Positions 34,701 to 64,000 of a stretch of DNA of 64,000 bases are shown here, in pieces (within the stretch, counting starts at the first letter, position 1; each line of letters opens with the position of its first letter). The DNA lies in NCBI GenBank assembly GCA_051294375.1, contig CM119268.1, positions 1,695,486 to 1,759,485 on the forward strand. The letters are read 5' to 3'. The notes below the pieces were generated by a model. It was not told the origin of the DNA. It did not search any database and saw only the letters and a list, made by a program, of their open reading frames with translations. The position numbers and the translations under genes were made by a program. Origin of the DNA: Paraspadella gotoi (Eukaryota; Chaetognatha).

Positions 34701-35125
34701 TTTTATTTGATATGTAACAATTGTTGCATTTTTCCACAATAATTATTAACTTAAATAAAAATTTAAAGTTTTGACGTCTGCGGAGTCACCGGCGGACGAC
34801 CTCGCAATCGAGGCCGGGCCAAATTATTAGGAAAAGTTTTACAACTGATTCAGTCGCGAAGAATGGGGGGAAAGGGGAAATTAGTATCTGTCTTAGTTTC
34901 AGTTTACCAATGTTTGAAATGTCGCTGGAGGGAAAAGTTGCCTCTGGAACGTTCATGCTTTTAACTCCGTTGGGGGTTATTAAACTGTTTTTACACACTT
35001 TCTCGAAAATTAATAGTTAATTTCACGCTTCTCCTTATAAATGTAAACATATATTTTTATCCGTCATCGTTGCCTATTGTTTGTTTTGAAAAAAATATGA
35101 TTATTGTTGTGTTAGTGACAGAACC
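31786..35125. other. Gene-poor region, AT-rich
   Basis: No confident exon. A plus-strand frame at 33360-33821 is relatively GC-rich and Pro/Ser-rich (SPPRSPPPPGANP) but lacks an ATG near its start and convincing splice sites. Could lie in a 5' intron of the RhoGAP gene, whose upstream exons are not visible. Confidence 0.35.
32964..33013. repeat. 50-bp inverted repeat
   Basis: ATATAGATATT (32964-32974) pairs with AATATCTATAT (33003-33013). Inside, GTTGCTC pairs with GAGCAAC around a short loop. Confidence 0.7.
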
Positions 35126-35129
35126 GTTC

Positions 35130-35340
35130 AATATAAGCATTAAGCAGTCCCTGAGCTTCGGATCAGACTGACACTGTATCATCGAGTGACAGGCGGGTTA
35201 AGTGCCCCGTCGCTCTTAACTGCTAGGCGACCACCGGGCTAGAACCCCGGACCTTGGTTTGGGAGGCGAATGACTTGCCTCGGGCGCCAATGGCCGCTGA
35301 TGAACGGTTGATTGATTTTAGTCCACCATAGTTTGTTGAA
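35130..35340 (-). mobile_element. tRNA-derived SINE (family D), copy 1
   Basis: On minus, the head reads like a tRNA: GGCCATTGGCGCCCGAGGC, an anticodon-arm-like AGTCATTCGCCTCCCAAAC, and a T-arm with B box GGTTCTAGCCC between CCGGG and CCGG. A body with ACTTAACCCGCCTGTCAC and GATCCGAAGCTCAGGGACTG follows. The second copy is at 39185-39375. Outer border: AGTCCACCATA. Confidence 0.65.
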
Positions 35341-36299
35341 TTTTAAACTTACCAACTTGTTCCAAAATCATTTAAAGAAAAGACGTAAGTCAGCCAACGA
35401 GATCGAAACCAAAAATACAGAGGCACAAACAAGTGGATTAGTTCAATATCTAGTGTGTTACGCGAATAATTATTTTAAATGAATTTTTATCAAAAAAATA
35501 TGTATTTGTAGAAGAGATCTCATGTATATTGTTCATTAGTTTAAACGGCGGCATTACGGAGATCGCACTAACGGACTACGACATTGTCATCTTCGAACCA
35601 CTCGGATATGTTTGTGATTTGCTCATGCGGTTGACTCATTGGCATTAGGTTTACTGTAATCAATAATTTTTTTAAAAAAATTAATATCCGTCTTGTTATG
35701 GTTATCTTGGAACCTCATATTCTGTACGTTAAATCGCTCACGTAAATGGCTAGTTCTTAAAATAAAACCGTTTTGGAAAAATCGTAACAAGAAAGCCTTG
35801 GCTCAATTTGATTTATTTTATATTAATTACTTGGAAAGTAAATCACAGAAGAATATAGTATTTTGTTATTATTTACAACAAGATTTGACCTTTACCTAAA
35901 GAATATAATAAAAATATATATTAAGCTATAAAACTGATAAATGATCAATAATAAAGACGTAGAAATATTTATTTTTACAAATATTCATGAGCTTTTTTCC
36001 CCGATTCATCGAGCGTCGATATTCTTTGCTTGATTTCTTTATTGAATCTTGGGCCCGGAATCGAGCATACGACTCGTACCGTGTTCGTAGTACAAATCCT
36101 TATGGAACCAAAATTGAAATCCTTAACATAGGGCGACTTGATTACGCGAGGAAGCGATTTTTGGGTGACGTTTTGGCCCATAACTTTTGAATGCCGGGAC
36201 CGATTTTGCTGATTTTTTGCATGAAGCGCTCGAAAAGAATTCCCTATCGTTCGGTACCAAATTTGTACGAAAAAAATTTTAAATAAAAATCTTGTGTTC

Positions 36300-36818
36300 T
36301 CGCTAGATGTTATCTCTCTCGACTTATCTCTCCTTCGAGCTTCTCCGTTTGCTCCACCAGAGCCTTTATAACTTTTTGAGCCTCTGCCAAACCTGTTCTT
36401 ACTTCTTTACTTATATTTTCCATCTTTTCTCTAAATCTTTCGATAGTCCTCTTGGTCCCTCTCGCTCTTCTTATTTTTCGGCTTTCAAACCTTTCCCGTC
36501 CCCAAAGGGTTAGTGAACCTTTTACCTCGTTTTTTTTTCCATTAACATCTGTTTCGACCCAATTCGCACCCAGTCCTACATCATCTGTTTATCATCTGTT
36601 TCTTTTCCGGAGAAGTTTCAATTCATCTGTCTCCAACTTTATCCTTTCTTTTTTTTTACAATTATAAATTTCCAGTGTCTCTCCTTCGTTCATTTCTCAT
36701 CTCTTTCTAATCTTTTCCCCAAGCTCTGACCTCTTCCATTTCCCAAGCTCTGACCCCTTCCATTTCCCAAGCTCTGACTCCTTCCATTTCCCAAGCTCTG
36801 ACCTCTTACATTTTGTAT
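36300..36818. other. Pyrimidine-rich spacer with CCCAAGCTCTGACC repeats
   Basis: From ~36720, units of TTCCATTTCCCAAGCTCTGACC (about 27 bp) recur four times and resume at 37125-37220 on the other side of the family B insertion. The repeat therefore pre-dates, or was split by, that element. Confidence 0.6.
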
Positions 36819-37124
36819 TTTGATGCTAGTGCGGAGTACAATAAGTATTCCCCGATCTAATACTTAAGGGAGTGGTCTTTTCATACAATTGAAACATTCT
36901 TTGAAATATTTTCCACTTCATTGATAGGGAAGCCAGGTACTCTGGGAGTGAATAAACGAGACTGTGAGAGAGTCTTGATTGAAAGCTTGCAGGGACCTGC
37001 TATGTCATTATCTTGTAAGAGTGATGGAGGCCTTAAACCACCAAAGCCTGTCCAAAGTCAGGGGCAAGATAGCTTATTTATTAAATGAATGGATAATTTT
37101 TATATTGGTTGTACCAATTTCATT
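36819..37124 (+). repeat. Dispersed repeat family B, full copy
   Basis: About 306 bp from TTTTGATGCTAGTGCGGAG to the palindromic end ATTGGTTGTACCAAT. It is inserted within a CCCAAGCTCTGACC tandem repeat that continues on both sides. No ORF; non-autonomous. Other copies: 3743 (fragment), 11832, 18269, 49510 and 50134. Confidence 0.75.
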
Positions 37125-37261
37125 TCTCAAGCTTTGACCCATTCCATTTCTCATGCTCTGACCTCTTCCATTTCTCAAGCTCTGAGCCCTTCCAATTCCC
37201 AAGCTCTGACCCCTTCCATTCCCCACCTCAATCCTAATCCCCTTCCACATCCTATCTCTCT

Positions 37262-37264
37262 CCA

Positions 37265-37314
<50 letters not shown>

Positions 37315-37320
37315 CATCTT
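37262..37320. repeat. (CT)n microsatellite
   Basis: CT run ~370 bp upstream of the first visible RhoGAP exon. Confidence 0.9.
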
Positions 37321-37687
37321 TCTCATTAATTAATTCTCTCCATCAACCTCCATTTTAAGCTTTCGTAATTCCGCGGGAAAAACCTCAACACTAGGGCGCG
37401 GCGGAAGCCATAAGTTATTTTTATCAATATTGCGAAGCCTAAGCAAGAATTTGAAGCGTGACAAAAAAAAACAAAAGGCAAAACAATTTTGAATTTTATA
37501 GATATTATTATTTTATTACTATTACTATTACTATTATGAAATTGATCCTTTATTCATATCAAATTCTGATACAGACGCATACAAACATATAAAATTGTAC
37601 CAATACTCCAGACACCGTTTTATTTTCTTACTTTATTAAATATCAATCTTTCGTCAACTTGTCCTTTTGTTTCTCTCAATTATCCAG

Positions 37688-59397
<21,710 letters not shown>

Positions 59398-59423
59398 GAG
59401 GAAGAAAAATTATTTGGGGAGGA

Positions 59424-59425
59424 GA

Positions 59426-59511
<86 letters not shown>

Positions 59512-59522
59512 AGAGAGAGAAT
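59424..59522. repeat. (GA)n tract in the 3' UTR
   Basis: Near-continuous GA run starting 27 bp after the stop codon. Confidence 0.9.
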
Positions 59523-59616
59523 AAAAGAAAAACTTCTGTGATTACAAAACATTATCAAGAGTCCATTTACTTATATTCTCTCGTTTCAACCGTTTAAAAC
59601 TTTCCAATCGTAGATT

Positions 59617-59630
59617 AATAAATTAATAAA
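59617..59630 (+). terminator. Candidate polyadenylation signals of the RhoGAP gene
   Basis: Two AATAAA hexamers (59617-59622 and 59625-59630), about 220 bp after the stop codon. Use cannot be shown from sequence alone. Confidence 0.45.
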
Positions 59631-59639
59631 AATGGGCAG

Positions 59640-62334
59640 AGATCGAAGAGAGATTTAACAGTTGAATTATACTAACCTCGAACAACGTACTATTATAGTA
59701 GCCGGTCTGCCGGAAATTGTATTAGTAAAAACCCCAGCCTTTTCCCTCCTTATAATTGATGGGTACGTATTTTAAGTATTTTGAGTCGGCGGACATTTCG
59801 ATACTTTGTTGTTATCGCGAAAAAAGGTTTGACGTGGACAATTGGACAATGAATTAAAACTCGACGAAACGATAACACGATTCATGATTTGTTTTTTTTT
59901 TGTTTTTTTGTTTTTTAAATAACGAAGAAAATGAATTGTTTGTAATCAACCCTAAACTTTTTATTTCATTTTTTTTTCTTTGTTGTATTCAGTATTTGGT
60001 TTCGTCTGGTTAGGAATGTGATGCTAAAATCCTTTTTAATATGCATTTCTTCTTTCGTTGGGCATAAATCTTTTTTCTCTCGAAGATGTCATATTGTGTC
60101 TGTTATTTTTGCCTGACAGAAACATGTACCTAAAAAGAATACCGTGTACATTAATGTTTAGCTTTATAATTAATTAACAGAATAGTGGGTAAAACTATTT
60201 TCTTTTTTTTTATGGCGCAATGATATCTATTTAAATGGAAAAAAACAGAATAGAATTCAGAGAGTCTTCTTTAATCTTTCCACAATTTCTTGTACTCAGT
60301 GTACACACTGTACACAGTACAGGGGAGTCCACGTTAAGTCGAGTCTAAAAGCTTTCGGTGTGATATCTCTCCATTCCCCCCCCGTCCGTTTTCTCAATTT
60401 TCTTGCCAGCGAATTAAAATTTTAACCTCACCCCCCCCCCGTCTCTTTAATGGATTTACGAGTTTACAATTTTATTTGGTTGCAAAAAAAAAAATATATT
60501 ACTTTACTATTTAGTTTCTGAAACAAAACCCAAAATTTAAAAATTAATTTTCATACGAGTGGCCTTCATGTAAAAGTTATACGTGGGAAAGAGGAGTCAC
60601 ACACTTACACACGAAACGAAACAAAAGCATGCGCTCATTTTTTTAAGCATGTTCAATCAATCATTCAATCACTTGGAATGAAGTGCTATCTCCACAAGTC
60701 ACTATTAAGCCTCGGTTCCCGTTGTTATGGCAACCAAAAAAAAATCGTGCGAAATCTCATTTACTTCTTTTCGGCCTTTTATTTTTGTTTACATATTACG
60801 CTAATTGATCGCGTTAGGCAGCTCCTTTTTTTTTTTTTTTAAATCACTTAGTTTTAAATTTTAATAACATTCCATTTTTGCTTAAAAAATTCCTTGAATA
60901 TGGGAATTTAATTTAGTTTGGAGATATTTCATCGGACATCATTGTTTAAGAGGCTTCCATCGAGCATTTCCCAATTGTTTATTAAACGTCGCTATAATTA
61001 GAATAAGAATAGTTTAACTTTATCCGTTGTTTGTGCACATTGACTATGAAACAAAACTTTTATCAAAGTGCTTTCGACGGAGCTTCTCAAGAATGTCGTT
61101 AATTTCTAAAATGTCGATTTCGAAGAAAAAAAATTATGAATGTGTGCATTCCCACAAAAAAAATGACCTCAGCTTGCTGTTACTTGTAATAATTGTCACT
61201 TCCGACTAAAAGATGTTAAAATATAACAAGTTGTTTCCCTGAACTCGTACTCTTTTAGTTAAAAAGTTTTTTGACTAGATAGCGTCAAATTATAATTTTG
61301 TCGAGTGGAGTTTAATTTAAATTAAAAATAAATTAAAGAGACCAATGTTTCACTGGACAAAATTATTCCAGTCTTGATCTCGCGGTCAAATCGCAGATAC
61401 ATTCAAATAACGTCATATCATAAACTGCATATCAGTAGCCACACGTCCGAATGAAGCTTGTCTAGAAAGCTAACTGGATCAAGTTTTACCCGGATATTAT
61501 TGCACTTTTCTTTTCATAGTAGGTAAAAGAAAATCGAAATATACCATTTCTGGAATGATGAAAACCTGAAAAGAGCTTAGGTTAAGTCAAAAAAAATTTC
61601 AAACTCAGTTTTTTTGTTTGTTTTTTTAATTGCAGTTGTAGTTGGTAAGTTAATTTTTGAGAAAATCTGATAACATTTGTACTAATTTTCCAAAATATAG
61701 ACTATCTATTTGTATTGATTTCTGAGAAATTCGTGCTTCTTTTCTAGTTTTACAGATTCATGCCACAAAATAAAAAATTGATTTATCGATCCGTGCCATT
61801 GCCCAATGCCCATTGTTATTCTTTGTTTTCTCGTTAACCGTAATAAAGCGGCGATCAAACTCGATTCCGGGGATTTTTGCTCTTTTTTTTTTGCTCTTTT
61901 TTTTTCCAAAAATCAATTTAAAAAAAAAATTATAAAGGACGCGAAACCTACACAAGAGTCGCGGCCTAGTCATTTTCAACTAGTAAGGTACTATCTACTA
62001 TAATTTAGTACGATAGATATAAGAATATTTATTTTTAACATAAATAATTGTAAAAAGAACTAAATACAAAGAGACCCACTACCGCGCTTGACCAATTGAA
62101 CAATAATCGATTTTTTTTTTTCAAAAACAATAACCATCGATATTTTTTATTTCAATCATATTATTATTAACAAATAAAAAGAATTTTTTTTTTATTCGAA
62201 ACAACGAGAAGCGCCTGTGACGCGACGACTCTCCCGATTGTCATGAAATCAAAATGAAATGAAAATTGTTCGCTGAAAGTTTTTAAAAGGTTTCGTTTAT
62301 TTCCAGATTTTACCAGAGCCCAAATTTGGTCGCC
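59640..62334. other. Intergenic region between the RhoGAP and lectin genes
   Basis: AT-rich, largely unique sequence with homopolymer runs. The short frames at 61027, 61706 and 61806 have no splice or family support. No RNA gene found. Confidence 0.45.
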
Positions 62335-63973
62335 ATGTCAAAGCGATTGTATTTACTCGTTTTGTTTTCTTGGTAAATATCAAGAACTTCAATAAATGAC
62401 TTTTATATCGATAAATTCATTAATTTTTTTTATTATTTCAGGGCGCAGTTTTCCATTGGAATTAATCAGTATTACTTTAATTGTCATGGATCGGCTGAGA
62501 AACTACCCAAGTTCCCTCCTGAAGAAGGTAGTAAAAAACTATGGTTTAGCGATAATCCTTAATAACTGAAATGATTCGAATTATTTTTCAGAAACTGATC
62601 TAACTAAATCTGACATGATGATATTAGCTGGAAGTCATCTATACGGTAATACCATAACTGATGCGGTTCAACACAGAGTTACGTATTTAAATTTACACAA
62701 ATTTACACAACTTTTTAGGAAAGCTCACATCATTAATGTCGCAGCAAGGTAAGCATATTCTTCCGAAAAAGTGACGAGTCATCAAAAACCGTTGTTTCTT
62801 GAAAAAAAATCTAATAAGTTTAGTAGTATACAATATATACGTATTATTTACAGTATAAACTGAGACTTGAAGATTTTTTTTGTTTATTTCATTGTCTTCA
62901 GGATCAGGGAGCTCCTCAGATTCTGGCGGATCTTCGGGATCTGATGGAACGGCTGCGTCTTCGAAGTCCACCGAATCTCCAGCAGCTGCAGCAACTGGAG
63001 CTTCAGACGGGGAGCCTCTATCTCCCGCAACTGCAGCATCGGCAGAATCCGGAGGATCCGGAAAATCAGGAGCGTGCAAGAAGATGAAAGATAAGGCGGA
63101 TGATAACGTTGAGCGTAAGCGTTACAAAGAATTCGAATCCAGCTGCTACTTATTCTATGGAAATTCCCATCTAAAACACGATGAGAAAGATTCTAAAGCC
63201 CAAAAATACTGCGAGGTAATACGGTAATACTAATTATACTGATATTTTGTTTTGTTTTTAATTTTAATTTTTTTTATAAATAAATGTATAGTATTGTAGT
63301 ATAGTAGTATAGTAGTAGTAGTAGAAGTAGTAGTAGTAGTATAGTAGATAGTAATTGTATACTTAAACCACATTCCCACAGATTTCTTTTTCCAAATCTT
63401 ATGTTGTTTGTTGAATTTAAGTACGTACGTATTTTCTTTGCTGAGTTCGTTGCTACTATAGAGGAAAAAAATGTAGTGCACATAATGTTAATCTATAACT
63501 AATATTTAACTATATTCACATATGTGACGGATCTCTTTCACACCAAGTTCTACAACTAAATACGTACCTCATTGTACCAGTAGCAACGATAAATGTTAGA
63601 AAAGAACCCAAATATTTGCCCGTACTGGTTTTTCTCCTCCAATCAGGATCTGGACGCGAATTTGGTCGCCATAGAGACGTCGGCGGAGAACGACTTTCTG
63701 GTCCGAACCATCGACGTCACAGACGCGGACATCAAAGACAAGAATAACTACTGGGCACTTGGCGGTTGGCAGGAGGGCAAGGACGAGTCGTTGAGACGTT
63801 GGTGGATCGCCACCGGCGTCGACATCTCGTGGGCCGATTGGGCGGACGACCTGGACGAGCCCGTTGGGGACGCGAACCTCGTCATGGCCACGGAAGAGCG
63901 GAACCGAGAATGGGACATCACCAAGAAAGGGGACAAGGTCAAGAATTTCATTTGCGAAGCTGCTTTGACGTAG
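62335..63973 (+). CDS. Secreted C-type lectin with Ser/Gly linker (6 exons, 282 aa)
   Basis: Join: 62335-62372, 62442-62527, 62592-62645, 62719-62748, 62902-63215, 63647-63973; GT-AG and phase-consistent throughout. A signal peptide MSKRLYLLVLFSWAQFSIG is followed by a short N-terminal part (one Cys), then a Ser/Gly/Ala linker (~residues 70-125), then a C-type lectin domain (~128-282). Landmarks: paired N-terminal Cys 128 and 151, KYCE (Cys173), ANLVAIETSAENDFL, WALGGWQ, and closing FICE (Cys277). The inner disulfide pair is absent. The EPN/QPD and WND calcium-sugar motifs are replaced by DEPVGD and EWDI, so canonical calcium-dependent mannose or galactose binding is doubtful. Secreted lectins of this type often act in innate recognition or matrix. 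Family call is confident; ligand unknown. Confidence 0.88.
63290..63355. repeat. (AGT)n microsatellite in lectin intron 5
   Basis: AGTAGT/ATAGTAGT run, with Leu-rich frames on minus that are artefacts. Confidence 0.85.
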
Positions 63974-64000
63974 GGATGGACTGGGATGGTGGATTGGGGG

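Overview
This is a eukaryotic window, most likely from an arthropod-like invertebrate. Coding sequence is sparse and split by spliceosomal introns (GT-AG boundaries I could phase by hand). The rest is AT-rich, with very many (GA)n/(CT)n, (CTTT)n and (GAAG)n microsatellites, minisatellites, short dispersed elements and one non-LTR retrotransposon. Nothing looks bacterial. Species-level assignment is not possible from the sequence alone. The window is a draft scaffold with eight N runs (7685-7826, 8320-9111, 9208-9379, 10549-10573, 22459-22558, 26738-26747, 27366-27375, 28331-28348). The stretch ~10.4-22.4 kb has the single-base-indel signature of uncorrected long reads.

Three genes can be reconstructed. 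(1) Minus strand, 6431-4261: a four-exon gene for a 571-residue protein with a signal peptide, many N-glycosylation sequons and a Cys-rich segment; family not recognised. (2) Plus strand, 37688-59397: the 3' ten exons of a RhoGAP of the RICH/nadrin type (ARHGAP17/ARHGAP44/SH3BP1 family). The visible part starts inside the RhoGAP domain, runs through a very long low-complexity Pro/Gly/Ser/His/Gln-rich tail and ends in a class I PDZ ligand. All nine exon junctions are phase-compatible; the catalytic-arginine and BAR exons are not visible. (3) Plus strand, 62335-63973: a six-exon, 282-residue secreted C-type lectin with a Ser/Gly/Ala linker before its lectin domain.

Layout: 0-3 kb tandem repeats and a dispersed element; 3.5-6.4 kb minus-strand coding; 7-10.4 kb microsatellites and gaps; 10.4-22.5 kb a ~5.2-kb block present twice, separated by a partial retrotransposon copy; 22.6-26.7 kb unassigned T-rich sequence; 26.7-31.2 kb a Jockey/I-like non-LTR retrotransposon; 31.2-37.6 kb intergenic or 5' intronic sequence with repeats; 37.7-59.4 kb the RhoGAP gene with two introns over 5 kb full of repeats; 59.4-62.3 kb intergenic; 62.3-64 kb the lectin gene.

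The most interesting items are four dispersed short repeat families, one of them (255 bp) with an empty-site comparison and 4-bp target duplications visible within the window; GA-rich tracts just after donors and CT-rich tracts near acceptors in the long RhoGAP introns; a five-fold tandem repeat of a splice-donor region; and a 70-bp minisatellite that starts about 10 bp inside an intron.
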